A DNA stretch of 64,000 bases from CAJWPI01 sp964571215 (GCA_964571215.1 CAZMZZ010000001.1:1-64000); one strand, 5' to 3'; shown: positions 53,075 through 62,585, numbered from the stretch's first letter. Notes: generated from the letters alone by a model not told the origin. A program made the numbers and translations.

Positions 53075-54154
53075 ATGAAGCGAAAATTTAACTTTGGTGC
53101 TGGTCCTGCTACCCTTCCTTTACCTGTTTTAGAAGAAGTACAAGAAGAGGTTCTTGACTGGAAGGGTCTTGGAGTTTCTGTTCTGGAGATAAGTCATAGA
53201 AGTGATGATTTTCAAGAAATGGCTTTCCAAGCAACTCAGGATTTTATTGATTTGCTATCTATTCCTGATAACTATTGTGTAATTTTTTTACATGGTGGTG
53301 CTTCACTTCAAATGTCTATGATTCCTCTTAACTTTTCAAAATTAGATGAAGTGGTTAGTTATGTAAACTCTGGTTATTGGGCTGGAAAGGCCATTAATCA
53401 AGCAAAGAAATATAACAAAGTTGAGATCTGTGCAAGTTCAGAAGAAAAAAACTTTAATTATTTTCCTCAGCAAAATACCTGGAAAATTAATTCTCAATCC
53501 AATTATATTCATATTACTCCAAATGAGACTATTGGAGGAGTGGCACTCAGGTCTTTAAAAGAAACAACGGTTCCTTTAATTGCAGATTATTCATCGAGCA
53601 TCCTTTCAGAACCTATACAGGTATCTAATTTTGGGGTTATTTATGGAGGAGCTCAGAAGAATATAGGTCCAGCAGGGTTGGGCTTTGCAATAATTAAAAA
53701 AGATCTTTTAGGGGGAGCAGAAGAATTTGTCCCCACAATGCTTAATTACACTACTTATCAAAAAAATAATTCTATGTATAACACCCCCCCAACTTTTGCT
53801 TGGTATGTAGCTGGAAAAGTTTTTAAATGGTTAAAATCTATGGGTGGGTTAAAAGAAATACACAAAACTAATTTAAACAAAGCTAATAAACTTTATAAAT
53901 TTATAGATCAATCTGATCTTTATTTTAATAATATAGAAGAATCTTCAAGATCTATTATGAATATACCGTTTCTATTAAGGCAAGAGTCATTAAATTCAAG
54001 GTTTTTAGACCAATCGGTTAAAAGAGATCTTTTTGCTCTTAAAGGTCATAGATCTGTTGGCGGTATGAGAGCTAGTATCTACAACGCAATGCCAGAAGAG
54101 GGAGTAGATTGTTTAATAGAGTTTATGGCTGAATTCGAAAAGGATAATCTGTAG
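53075..54154 (+). CDS. serC: phosphoserine aminotransferase
   Basis: SerC converts 3-phosphohydroxypyruvate to phosphoserine using PLP and glutamate, and also acts in pyridoxine synthesis in some species. The 359-residue protein has the FNFGAGPATLP N-terminus, LHGGASLQMSMIPLN, the PLP lysine in YGGAQKNIGPAGL, and GHRSVGGMRASIYNAMP at the C-terminus, all typical. It follows gyrA by 22 bases and precedes pheA by 4, the usual gammaproteobacterial serC-pheA-hisC-tyrA-aroA order. Confidence 0.96.
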   Translation: MKRKFNFGAGPATLPLPVLEEVQEEVLDWKGLGVSVLEISHRSDDFQEMAFQATQDFIDLLSIPDNYCVIFLHGGASLQMSMIPLNFSKLDEVVSYVNSGYWAGKAINQAKKYNKVEICASSEEKNFNYFPQQNTWKINSQSNYIHITPNETIGGVALRSLKETTVPLIADYSSSILSEPIQVSNFGVIYGGAQKNIGPAGLGFAIIKKDLLGGAEEFVPTMLNYTTYQKNNSMYNTPPTFAWYVAGKVFKWLKSMGGLKEIHKTNLNKANKLYKFIDQSDLYFNNIEESSRSIMNIPFLLRQESLNSRFLDQSVKRDLFALKGHRSVGGMRASIYNAMPEEGVDCLIEFMAEFEKDNL

Positions 54155-54158
54155 ATTC

Positions 54159-55238
54159 ATGTCTGAAAAAAAAGAACTCATAAAATTTAGAAATTTGATA
54201 GAAGAGATAGATGCAAGTTTGCTATCTCATTTGAACAAAAGGCTAGAATATTCTAGAGATATTTCAAAAATAGAAGGAGAAAAAAAATTCGTTTATAGGC
54301 CTGAAGTTGAAGCAAAGATTTTAAATAAGTTACAGTCTTTAAATAAAGGTCCTTTGGAGGAACAACAAGTTAATACAATTTTTAGAGAGATTATTGCTAT
54401 TTGCAGAACTAACCAAGAATCTATTCAAGTTTCTTTTCTTGGACCTGAAGGAACTTTTTCTGAAGCTGCTGCTAAAGAAAATTTTGGTAATGAGGTAAAT
54501 ACAAAACCATCAGAGAGTATAGAGGGAGTATTTAGAGATGTAAGTGAAGGTAATGATTCTTATGGTATCGTACCTATAGAAAATTCTACCGAGGGATCAG
54601 TTAATATAACCCTTGATTGTTTATCTTCTTTTGATTTAAAGATTTGTGGTGAAATAGAAATGAATATCCATCATAGTCTTATGGGATCTAATAGAGCTTT
54701 ACCTAGGGATAATTTTGAAATACATGCTCACGAACAAACATTAGCTCAATGTAGACATTGGTTGGATTCCTATTGTCCTAGGGTAAAGAAAGTTGCTGTT
54801 TCTAGTAATGCTGTAGCTGCGAAAAATGCTGTTAGTAAAGACAATGTTCTTGCAATAGCAGGTAGTTTAGCAGCTGAAAAATATGGATTAGAAATTATCA
54901 AAAGTAATATAGAAGATTATTCTAATAACACTACAAGATTTATAATTTTAGGCCATCAAGAAGGAAGGATTTCTGGCAAAGACAAAACTTCTTTAATTAT
55001 TACTACAAAAAATGAACCCGGCGCTCTTTATAATGTTCTAAAACCAATAAATAAGAATAAACTTAATCTAACTCACATAGCCTATAGACCTTCAAAGAAT
55101 GACAAATGGCATTATTCTTTTTTCTTAGATTTAGACAGACACTTAGAAGATAAAAAAATGTCTAATTTGTTAAAAGAATTAAGAAATATTCAAGTCAGTA
55201 TTAAGATTTTAGGGTCCTACCCAAGGGCAATTAATTAA
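54159..55238 (+). CDS. pheA: bifunctional chorismate mutase / prephenate dehydratase
   Basis: The 359-residue P-protein has an N-terminal chorismate mutase (about 1-85, LIEEIDASLLSHLNKRLEY), a dehydratase domain with SFLGPEGTFSEAAA and TRFIILG, and a C-terminal ACT domain. It converts chorismate to phenylpyruvate for phenylalanine. In the ACT domain the usual ESRP motif reads AYRP (Ala308-Pro311), so the Phe-binding Glu-Ser pair is replaced; feedback inhibition may be altered. It lies 4 bases after serC and 4 before hisC, so all are cotranscribed. Confidence 0.95.
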   Translation: MSEKKELIKFRNLIEEIDASLLSHLNKRLEYSRDISKIEGEKKFVYRPEVEAKILNKLQSLNKGPLEEQQVNTIFREIIAICRTNQESIQVSFLGPEGTFSEAAAKENFGNEVNTKPSESIEGVFRDVSEGNDSYGIVPIENSTEGSVNITLDCLSSFDLKICGEIEMNIHHSLMGSNRALPRDNFEIHAHEQTLAQCRHWLDSYCPRVKKVAVSSNAVAAKNAVSKDNVLAIAGSLAAEKYGLEIIKSNIEDYSNNTTRFIILGHQEGRISGKDKTSLIITTKNEPGALYNVLKPINKNKLNLTHIAYRPSKNDKWHYSFFLDLDRHLEDKKMSNLLKELRNIQVSIKILGSYPRAIN

Positions 55239-55242
55239 CAAC

Positions 55243-56346
55243 ATGAAAACGAATATAGAAGACCTGCTCAATCCAGGTATCAAAAAGTTAGTACCCTATG
55301 AACCAGGAAAACCTATAGAACATATTGAAAAAGACCTAGGTATAAAGAATGTTATTAAGCTTGCAAGTAATGAAAACCCTTTAGGTCCTAGTCCAAAAGC
55401 TCTCAAGGCAATTCAAGAATCTTTAAAGGATCTTAATAGATATCCAGATGGAAATGGCTCCAGACTCAAAGAATGTTTAAGCCAAGAATATAAAGTGAGT
55501 GCAGATAGAATAACCCTGGGGAATGGCTCCAATGACATTATAGAGTTCATAGCAAGATGCTTTTTACGCAATGGTGATAATGCTATTTTTTCAAAATATG
55601 CTTTTGCAGTATACCCCCTGGTAATTCAATCAATGGGAGCTGAAGGAATAGAAGTTCCTACTACCAATTGGGGCCATGATCTTCAATTAATGAAAGATGC
55701 AATCAATAAGAAAACTAGAATTATATTTATAGCAAATCCTAATAACCCCACAGGAACTTTTTTAGAAAAAACTGAATTAACAAAATTTCTAGAGGAAATC
55801 CCTAAAAATATTTTAGTTCTTTTAGATCAAGCTTATTTTGATTACTCAAATTATGAAAAAGAAGATATCCAATTACCCCTTACTGAAAGTTTTCCTAATC
55901 TTATCATCTCCAGAACCTTTTCAAAGGCTTATGGATTAGCTGGACTTAGGGTAGGATATTCAGTTTCATCAAAGAGAATTTCCGATTACTTTAATAGAAT
56001 TAGGCAACCTTTTAATGTAAATTCTTTGGCTTTGAAAGCAGCAGAATACGCTCTAGATGATAAAGAACATTTATCAAACTCTTTGGAACTTAATAAGCTT
56101 GGGAAGGAAGACCTATATAAATTTTTTGATTCCATAGGTTACGAATTCATTCAATCTTATGCAAATTTTATTTGTTTCGATTGTAAGCAAAATTCAAAAG
56201 AATTGTTTTTAAAATTATTGCAAAAAGGAGTAATAGCAAGACCTATGGAAGTATATGGCATGCCAAATCATTTGAGAGTTACTATTGGACTTGTTGAAGA
56301 AAATACATTTTTTAAAGAAAAACTTTTATCTCTTATTGATCATTAA
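55243..56346 (+). CDS. hisC: histidinol-phosphate / aromatic aminotransferase
   Basis: A 367-residue class I/II aminotransferase with LASNENPLGPSP, LGNGSNDIIEF, the NPNNPTGTF loop, and the PLP lysine in SRTFSKAYGLAGLRVGY. This type is usually HisC and can act on histidinol phosphate, phenylpyruvate or hydroxyphenylpyruvate. Its position in the pheA-tyrA context suggests it serves aromatic amino acids as well as histidine. tyrA starts immediately after its stop. Confidence 0.92.
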   Translation: MKTNIEDLLNPGIKKLVPYEPGKPIEHIEKDLGIKNVIKLASNENPLGPSPKALKAIQESLKDLNRYPDGNGSRLKECLSQEYKVSADRITLGNGSNDIIEFIARCFLRNGDNAIFSKYAFAVYPLVIQSMGAEGIEVPTTNWGHDLQLMKDAINKKTRIIFIANPNNPTGTFLEKTELTKFLEEIPKNILVLLDQAYFDYSNYEKEDIQLPLTESFPNLIISRTFSKAYGLAGLRVGYSVSSKRISDYFNRIRQPFNVNSLALKAAEYALDDKEHLSNSLELNKLGKEDLYKFFDSIGYEFIQSYANFICFDCKQNSKELFLKLLQKGVIARPMEVYGMPNHLRVTIGLVEENTFFKEKLLSLIDH

Positions 56347-57219
56347 ATGGGCAGAGTAGTATTTAAGAATATTTTAATAGTTGGACTTGGTTTAATAGGG
56401 GGTTCAATTCTTAAAAAACTTTCCATAATAAATTCTAAGGCATCAATCTTCGGTATAGATAAGAATGAAGACATAGTTAGAGAGGCTTTTAGGTTAGGTT
56501 TAGTAGAGAACCAAGATAACGCCTTTAATATTTTTAATAATGATATTTTGGTTATATTTTCAGTACCTACTCTATCAATAGAAGAAGCTTATAATTCAAT
56601 TAAAGATAAAGTTACTCAAGAACAAGCAATTTTTAGTGATACTTTAAGTTCTAAAACTGAGTTACTAAAATTTCTAAATTCGAACCCTAAGCTATCTAAT
56701 AAATTCCTGTTGTCTCATCCTATTGCTGGTTCAGAGAAGAGTGGTTTAGAGAACTCTACTGCTTCTTTATTTGAGAAGAAAATAGTATTAATTTCAAGAA
56801 TAAGTAGTCAATCTAAAGAAGGTGATTTTAAAAGACTAAAAGATTTCTGGGTTTCAATGGGAGCAGAGGTACTACCTATGAAACCAGAAGTGCATGATAA
56901 GATTTTTTCTTTAACTAGCCATCTTCCTCATATTGTCACTTATGCTTTAATGGATTTGTTATATAAGAATCTCTCAGATAAGACTTTTCTTTATTCAGGA
57001 GGAAGTTTAGAAGGTTATACTAGAACAGCTTCCAGTGACCCAACTATGTGGAAGGACATTTTTCTTTCAAACAAAGAAGAAATTTTAAGGTCAATAGAAG
57101 GATTCACTGACTCGCTCAATCATATCTATAAATTGATTAAATCAAATGATGAAAAATTAATTTTATCATATTTAGATGATTTGAAATCATCAAGAGATAA
57201 GCTAGTAGATAAGAAGTAA
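56347..57219 (+). CDS. tyrA: prephenate dehydrogenase
   Basis: TyrA oxidises prephenate (or arogenate) to hydroxyphenylpyruvate for tyrosine. The 290-residue protein has the NAD-binding GLGLIGGS (14-21), LSHPIAGSEKSG, and HLPHIVTYALMDLLY, with no fused chorismate mutase. The ATG follows the hisC stop directly, and aroA starts 2 bases after its own stop. The cyclohexadienyl versus strict prephenate specificity is not decidable. Confidence 0.94.
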   Translation: MGRVVFKNILIVGLGLIGGSILKKLSIINSKASIFGIDKNEDIVREAFRLGLVENQDNAFNIFNNDILVIFSVPTLSIEEAYNSIKDKVTQEQAIFSDTLSSKTELLKFLNSNPKLSNKFLLSHPIAGSEKSGLENSTASLFEKKIVLISRISSQSKEGDFKRLKDFWVSMGAEVLPMKPEVHDKIFSLTSHLPHIVTYALMDLLYKNLSDKTFLYSGGSLEGYTRTASSDPTMWKDIFLSNKEEILRSIEGFTDSLNHIYKLIKSNDEKLILSYLDDLKSSRDKLVDKK

Positions 57220-57221
57220 AT

Positions 57222-58562
57222 ATGGATTTTTTAGTAGAACCTACAGATTCTTTGAATGGTGAAATCTTTATCCCAGGAGATAAGTCCATCTCTCATAGAG
57301 CAATTATGTGTGCTTCTCTAGCTTCTGGAACTTCTACTATAAAAGGTTTTTTAGAAAGTGAAGATTGTCTTGCTACGTTAAACGCTTTCCAAAGGATGGG
57401 TATAGAGATTTCTAGAAAAGGGAAAAAGTTAAAAATAATTGGCAAAGGTCTTTATGGTCTAGAAAAACCCTCCTCTAAATTAAATTTAGGAAATTCAGGC
57501 ACTTCAATGAGATTGATGTCAGGTATCCTTGTTGGCCAAAAATTTAGTTCAGTTGTAACAGGCGACCCGTCTTTACTCAAAAGGCCTATGAGTAGGATAA
57601 TTGAGCCTCTTTCTAAAATGGGGTCTTGTATTAAGGCCTACAAAGAAGGTATGCCCCCTTTGCAGATATCAAAAACTGAGAAAATAAATTCTATTGCTTA
57701 CAAAATGCCAATAAATAGTGCTCAAGTTAAATCTAGTATTATGTTTGCAGCTTTGTATGCAAATAGTCCATCTGTTATATATGAAAAACTTGTTAGTAGA
57801 GATCATACTGAGAAGATGTTCAAAAAATTTGGTGTAAAAGTTGAGACCTCTTCATCTAATTCAGGAAAAAAAATTGTTATCTATCCCCCTGAAGAGATAA
57901 AGCCTTGTAATATAAAAGTTTGCAGTGACTTTTCTTCTGCAGCTTTTTTTATATTGTCAGGACTCATATCGCCTAATTCTCATATTGTTTTGAGAAATAT
58001 AGGTATAAATAAAACTAGAACAGGTTTTCTCGAAGTGCTTCAAGAAATGGGAGGTAATATAAGCATTAATGGTATTTCTACAGAAAATGAACCAACAGCA
58101 GATATTGAAGTTAAAACCTCTAAGTTAAAAGCTATAAACTTAACTCAAGATATAATTCCTAATTTAATAGATGAATTACCCTTACTGTTTGTTGCTGCTT
58201 CTCTAGCAAAAGGCAAAACAACTATAGATGGTATTGCAGAGTTAAAACATAAAGAGAGTAATAGGCTTGATTCTATGTCTAAATCACTAAAAGAATTTGG
58301 TGTAGATTTCACTCTAAAGGAAGAAGGAATTGATGTTTTTGGATTAGACCAATCTATTCAGTCTAATGAAAGAGCGCCTTTTAAAGGAGCAAAAATATAC
58401 TCCTTTGGTGATCATAGAATAGCAATGGCTTCTGTTATCGCTTCATTAAGAGCTCAGAATACTTGCAGGATTATTGATTGTAAGAATATAGACACTTCTT
58501 TTCCAAATTTCTTTGAGACTTCAAGGAAGCTGGGAATGAAGATTAGAAAAGTATCAACATGA
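57222..58562 (+). CDS. aroA: 3-phosphoshikimate 1-carboxyvinyltransferase (EPSP synthase)
   Basis: AroA joins shikimate 3-phosphate with phosphoenolpyruvate, the sixth step of the shikimate pathway and the target of glyphosate. The 446-residue protein has PGDKSISHRAIM, LGNSGTSMRLMSG, RPMSRIIEPL, NSAQVKSSIMFAALYA, and GDHRIAMASV in order. It overlaps cmk by 4 bases. All residues expected for catalysis are present by motif, and the length is normal. Confidence 0.96.
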   Translation: MDFLVEPTDSLNGEIFIPGDKSISHRAIMCASLASGTSTIKGFLESEDCLATLNAFQRMGIEISRKGKKLKIIGKGLYGLEKPSSKLNLGNSGTSMRLMSGILVGQKFSSVVTGDPSLLKRPMSRIIEPLSKMGSCIKAYKEGMPPLQISKTEKINSIAYKMPINSAQVKSSIMFAALYANSPSVIYEKLVSRDHTEKMFKKFGVKVETSSSNSGKKIVIYPPEEIKPCNIKVCSDFSSAAFFILSGLISPNSHIVLRNIGINKTRTGFLEVLQEMGGNISINGISTENEPTADIEVKTSKLKAINLTQDIIPNLIDELPLLFVAASLAKGKTTIDGIAELKHKESNRLDSMSKSLKEFGVDFTLKEEGIDVFGLDQSIQSNERAPFKGAKIYSFGDHRIAMASVIASLRAQNTCRIIDCKNIDTSFPNFFETSRKLGMKIRKVST

Positions 58563-59239
58563 AAAAAATACCTGTAATTACAATTGATGGTCCAAGTGGA
58601 GCAGGGAAGGGGACTATTTCCCAAATGCTCTCTATAGATCTAGATTGGAATATTCTAGATAGTGGAGCTCTATATAGGACTCTGGCTTATTATTTAAATA
58701 AAGAAAAGATAAGCTTAGAAAGTTTTGTAGAAGAAAAAGAACATATCAAAAAAGAATTTAAAGTTAACTTTGATGCTGGGAACATAGGTGAGCCCGTAAG
58801 AGTTTTCTTTCAGGGCCAAGAAATCACAAAACAGGTTAGAACAGAAGATATAGCAAGAGAAACATCTTTATTAGCTGCTGACCCCTTAATAAGAGATTTT
58901 ATCAGGCCTTGTCAAAAAGAATTTCTTAAGCTTCCAGGGCTAGTAGCAGATGGAAGGGATATGGGAACGGTAATATTTCCAGAAGCAGATATAAAAATAT
59001 ATTTAACAGCTTCCTTGGAAGAAAGGGCCAAGAGAAGATATATTCAGTTGAAAAGGGTGGATAGCAAGGTTAACATGCGCATCCTTTTAGATAAGTTAGC
59101 TGAAAGAGATAAGAAAGATAAGGAGAGAGACTATTCGCCTTTGAAGCCCGCTGAAGATTCTTTGGTTATAGATACAACTAATCTGGATGCAAGGCAAGTC
59201 TTAAAAGAAATAAAGCGGTTATCATTTGGAGAATTGTAG
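58559..59239 (+). CDS. cmk: cytidylate kinase
   Basis: Cmk phosphorylates CMP and dCMP and so feeds CDP and dCDP pools. The 226-residue protein has the P-loop DGPSGAGKGT (10-19), LDSGALYRTLAYY and DGRDMGTVIFP, followed by the LID-like RRYIQLK region; all are typical. The gene lies between aroA (4-base overlap) and rpsA (start 11 bases after its stop), matching the conserved cmk-rpsA pair. Confidence 0.96.
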   Translation: MKKIPVITIDGPSGAGKGTISQMLSIDLDWNILDSGALYRTLAYYLNKEKISLESFVEEKEHIKKEFKVNFDAGNIGEPVRVFFQGQEITKQVRTEDIARETSLLAADPLIRDFIRPCQKEFLKLPGLVADGRDMGTVIFPEADIKIYLTASLEERAKRRYIQLKRVDSKVNMRILLDKLAERDKKDKERDYSPLKPAEDSLVIDTTNLDARQVLKEIKRLSFGEL

Positions 59240-59249
59240 GAATATAAGT

Positions 59250-60932
59250 ATGTCAGTAAATTTTGAGCAGTTATTAGAAGAGAACCTTAGCAGGGTAAAT
59301 ATGAAGGTAGGAAGCTTAGTAACTGCTATTGTTGTAGATATTCTTGAAACCCATGTAATAGTCCATGTAGGTCTCAAGTCGGAAGCTGCTGTCCCTATTA
59401 ATGAATTTTTAGATCAATCTGGAAAATTGGATGTCTCTGTTGGGGATGAAGTTCAGATGGTTCTTGAAGCAATAGAAGATGGGCACGGAAACACAAAAGT
59501 TTCTAGAGAAAAGGCTATAAAGAAAGAAGTTTGGAAAAGAATTGAAGAAGGGTTAGATTCTGGTGAAATTTTAAAGGGTTTGATAACAGGTAAGGTGAAG
59601 GGTGGAATGACTGTAGATATTCAAGGAATTAAAGCTTTTCTTCCAGGATCTTTGGCTGATGTAATGCCAACAAAGGACCTAGATCATTTAGAAGGAAAAT
59701 ATGAAGAATTTAAAGTAATTAAGATTGATAAAGAGAAAAGCAATGTAGTCCTGTCAAGGAAGGCAGTTCTTGAAGAAGTAAATTTTGAAGAACGAGAGAA
59801 ACTATTATCAGGAATATTTGAAGGACAAAAGCTAAAAGGAACGGTAAAAAATCTTACTGATTATGGTGCTTTTGTTGATTTAGGTGGAGTAGATGGACTA
59901 CTTCATATAACAGATATTTCTTGGAGCAGGATTAATCATCCTTCAGAAGCAATAAAAGTTGGAGAGGAAATTGATGTTGTAGTGATTAAATATGATCAAT
60001 CCGAAAAGAGAGTCTCTTTAGGAATTAAACAGCTATTTGATGATCCATGGATTGGGATTGAAAATAAATTCCCAATCAATACATCTGTTATGGGAAAGGT
60101 AACTAACCTAATGGATTATGGTTTTTTTGCTGAAATTGATGATGGAGTGGAAGGCTTGGTTCATGTTTCAGAAATAGATTGGACTAACAAAAATATTCAT
60201 CCTTCGAAAGTAGTCGAACTAGAAGAACAGGTTGAAGTAATGATTCTAGAAATTGATGAAGAGAAAAGAAGAATTTCATTAGGACTTAAACAACTTAAAG
60301 AAAACCCCTGGCAGGTTTTTGATCATAAGTATAAAGAAGGAGATAAGGTAAAAGGCTTAATAAAATCTAAAACAGACTTTGGAATCTTCATAGAGTTAGA
60401 AGGAAAGATTGATGGTTTAGTACATCTATCAGATATATCTTGGGATAATGATGAAGAATCGCTTAGAGCCTTAGAGACTAATGAAGAAATTGAAACTGTG
60501 GTTTTGTCAATTGATTCCGAAAGAGAAAGAATTTCTTTAGGAATTAAGCAACTGTATGGAGATGCTTTTAATGACTATATCAAAGAGAATCCCAAAGGTT
60601 CAAAAGTTACTGGAAAGGTAGTAGATATTAATGACGAGAAGATAACCTTGAGCTTATCAGAAGGAATAAACGGTACACTTTCACAAAAAGATTTTGTTAA
60701 CTCAAATTTAGAAACCAAACTAGATATAGATTCTGAAATGGAAATATTAATTGCAAATGTGAATAAAGATAAAAGAGATATTACTTTGTCTTTAAGAGCC
60801 TTAGAGAAGCAAGAAGAAAGGGATGCATTAAAAGAAAATCTAAAGAAGAATCAGGAAATAGAAGATTCTTCAAAGTCTAATATTGGTGATATGATTAAAT
60901 CTGAGATTAACGAGCAAAAGAATGAAGAATAA
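59250..60932 (+). CDS. rpsA: 30S ribosomal protein S1
   Basis: S1 brings mRNA to the ribosome. The ATG at 59250 with AGGA 9 bases upstream gives 560 residues beginning MSVNFEQLLEENL, the family start; the frame is open further upstream to 59226, which is inside cmk. Six S1 (OB-fold) repeats are present, for example GTVKNLTDYGAFVDLGGVDG and GKVTNLMDYGFFAEIDDGVEG. The six-domain length agrees with gammaproteobacterial S1. It overlaps ihfB by 11 bases. A capable S1 is relevant here because several genes lack recognisable ribosome sites. Confidence 0.96.
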   Translation: MSVNFEQLLEENLSRVNMKVGSLVTAIVVDILETHVIVHVGLKSEAAVPINEFLDQSGKLDVSVGDEVQMVLEAIEDGHGNTKVSREKAIKKEVWKRIEEGLDSGEILKGLITGKVKGGMTVDIQGIKAFLPGSLADVMPTKDLDHLEGKYEEFKVIKIDKEKSNVVLSRKAVLEEVNFEEREKLLSGIFEGQKLKGTVKNLTDYGAFVDLGGVDGLLHITDISWSRINHPSEAIKVGEEIDVVVIKYDQSEKRVSLGIKQLFDDPWIGIENKFPINTSVMGKVTNLMDYGFFAEIDDGVEGLVHVSEIDWTNKNIHPSKVVELEEQVEVMILEIDEEKRRISLGLKQLKENPWQVFDHKYKEGDKVKGLIKSKTDFGIFIELEGKIDGLVHLSDISWDNDEESLRALETNEEIETVVLSIDSERERISLGIKQLYGDAFNDYIKENPKGSKVTGKVVDINDEKITLSLSEGINGTLSQKDFVNSNLETKLDIDSEMEILIANVNKDKRDITLSLRALEKQEERDALKENLKKNQEIEDSSKSNIGDMIKSEINEQKNEE

Positions 60933-61203
60933 ATCTGACCTAATAAAGAATACCTGCAAAAGAGTTCATCTTCTTAAGAAAAAGGATACTGATAAAGGAG
61001 TAAGACAAATACTCTCATTCATAACTAAGAGTCTTTCAAAGGGTCAAAGGATTGAAATTAGAGGATTTGGAAGCTTTTCCTTAAGACCAAGAAAGTCAAG
61101 AATTGGTAGAAATCCCAGAACAGGATCTTCCATTGCAATAGAAAAAAAGTTTCATCCATATTTCAGAGCTTCCAAAGACCTAAAAGGTAGAATAAACAAC
61201 TAG
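60922..61203 (+). CDS. ihfB: integration host factor beta subunit
   Basis: IhfB forms with IhfA a sequence-specific DNA-bending protein used, among others, at sigma-54 promoters. The 93-residue product has the DNABII fold with the arm motif IEIRGFGSFSLRPRKSRIGRNPRTG (residues 44-68 approximately) and the terminal helix. The ATG lies 11 bases before the rpsA stop. The rpsA-ihfB pair is a standard gammaproteobacterial arrangement. The sigma-54 promoter at 6474 is a plausible site of action, though no IHF site was identified there. Confidence 0.92.
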   Translation: MKNKSDLIKNTCKRVHLLKKKDTDKGVRQILSFITKSLSKGQRIEIRGFGSFSLRPRKSRIGRNPRTGSSIAIEKKFHPYFRASKDLKGRINN

Positions 61204-61278
61204 TTTTTAATTTTTCCCCATGCTTTTTATAAAAAGAATAGTTAAAGGGAAACCCCTTGCAACAATACTTAAAATTTT

Positions 61279-61512
61279 ATGCGTTTTTCTGTAATTTTTC
61301 TTTTTTTCTTTTTTCTCTTAATAGTTGTTGGTTCTCTTATTATTTTCTCTTTAAATTCAGTATCAGTAGAAGTTGATTTACTCTTTGTAACTCTTCAAGG
61401 AAATTTAGGTAGGGTCATATTATTTTCATTTTTGACTGGAATAGTAATAGCTTTGGTTTCAGAAGCTCTATACTTCTTAAATAAAAAATCTGGAAGAAAA
61501 ATTTCTGAATAA
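61279..61512 (+). CDS. lapA: lipopolysaccharide assembly protein A (LapA, DUF1049)
   Basis: A 77-residue membrane protein with two hydrophobic helices (about 3-25 and 42-66) and NSVSVEVDLLF between them, typical of LapA/YciS. LapA and LapB together modulate LPS synthesis through FtsH and LpxC. The position between ihfB and pyrF is conserved, but the lapB (yciM) gene that normally follows is missing: pyrF starts in a one-base overlap (TAATG). A 75-base gap separates it from ihfB. Confidence 0.88.
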   Translation: MRFSVIFLFFFFLLIVVGSLIIFSLNSVSVEVDLLFVTLQGNLGRVILFSFLTGIVIALVSEALYFLNKKSGRKISE

Positions 61513-62216
61513 TGTCTTCAAAAGAAAGCCCTTTAATAATAGCTTTAGATCTAGATTGGTCTAAAGCTTTAGATCTAGCAAAATCTTTAGACCCCGAAAC
61601 TTGTAAACTTAAAGTAGGAAGTCAGCTATTTACTTCTGTAGGACCAGAATCAGTAAGAAAATTAACTTCTCTGGGTTTTGATATCTTTTTAGATCTAAAA
61701 TTTCATGATATTCCAAATACAGTTCAAAGGGCCATTAGATCAGCAATCAATCTAGATGTGTGGATGTTGAATGTACATGTTTCGGGTGGAAGGGAGATGC
61801 TACTTGCAGCAGTTGAGGAATGTAATAATAGTAAAAGAAAACCACTTTTAATAGGAGTTACTTTATTGACTAGCCTAGAAGAAACTTCTTTGAAGGAAGT
61901 GGGTGTTAGTTTGGGTGTTAAAGACCATGTATTAAGATTAGCTCAATTGAGTCACGAGCTAGGTTTAGATGGAGTAGTCTGTTCACCAAATGAGATTAAA
62001 ATTTTACGTGAAGAAATGGGACATAATTTTATCTTGGTAACTCCCGGAATACGTTCTCACTCTAAACTAGATGACGATCAAAGAAGAACCTCAACTCCAT
62101 TTGAAGCATTGTCTTATGGTGCTACTTATATTGTTATAGGTCGTGAGATTACTTCAAAAGATGATCCTCATAAAGAGGTGAATAAAATACTGAAAGGGAT
62201 ATATGATCTTGATTAA
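61512..62216 (+). CDS. pyrF: orotidine 5'-phosphate decarboxylase
   Basis: PyrF decarboxylates OMP to UMP, the last step of pyrimidine synthesis. The 234-residue protein has the ALDLDW start, the active-site LDLKFHDIPNTV, and the late TPGIRSHSKLDDDQRR and the YIVIGREIT loops. It starts within the lapA stop. In many relatives lapB lies between them. The length and motifs are normal and the enzyme is likely active. Confidence 0.96.
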   Translation: MSSKESPLIIALDLDWSKALDLAKSLDPETCKLKVGSQLFTSVGPESVRKLTSLGFDIFLDLKFHDIPNTVQRAIRSAINLDVWMLNVHVSGGREMLLAAVEECNNSKRKPLLIGVTLLTSLEETSLKEVGVSLGVKDHVLRLAQLSHELGLDGVVCSPNEIKILREEMGHNFILVTPGIRSHSKLDDDQRRTSTPFEALSYGATYIVIGREITSKDDPHKEVNKILKGIYDLD

Positions 62217-62264
62217 AGTATTATTTATGAATGATAATAATTTTTTTTAAAAGGAAGGTTAGAT

Positions 62265-62585
62265 ATGGAAAACCAATCAGGTTGGAAAGTAGTAAAAGAA
62301 GATGAACGTTATGTGGTCACTGATAACGACACTTTAAAGAAGCTCGTAACAAGCATAACTATTCTTAACCCTCATCAAAGCACGACAGGTCATAGTCATG
62401 CTGGACAGGAAGAAGTATATATATTCCGAAGCGGAAATGGAGAGATGGAAATAAATAAAGAACGTTTCAAGGTTAAAGCTGGAGAGATTATATTTATTGA
62501 AGATGGAGATTTTCACAGAGTCCATAATACCTCTGAAGAGATGTTAGAATTTATTTGTGTTTTTGATGGTGTCCGGTCCCATTAG
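62265..62585 (+). CDS. cupin domain protein
   Basis: A 106-residue single-domain cupin with motif 1 as HSHAGQEEVYIFRSGNG (two His, then a Glu) and motif 2 as GEIIFIEDGDFHRVHN (one His), which together would bind a metal ion. The ATG has an excellent ribosome site (AAGGAAGG). Substrate and function are unknown; candidates are a sugar-nucleotide-like isomerase or a small-molecule sensor. It stands between pyrF and uvrC with gaps of 48 and 83 bases. Confidence 0.82.
   Translation: MENQSGWKVVKEDERYVVTDNDTLKKLVTSITILNPHQSTTGHSHAGQEEVYIFRSGNGEMEINKERFKVKAGEIIFIEDGDFHRVHNTSEEMLEFICVFDGVRSH

Noticed and set aside
61223..61258. Palindrome CTTTTTATAAAAAG and a GGG/CCC stem between ihfB and lapA as terminator or attenuator
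   Set aside because: The first is A/T only and likely chance; the second has only 5 pairs and no T-run after it.
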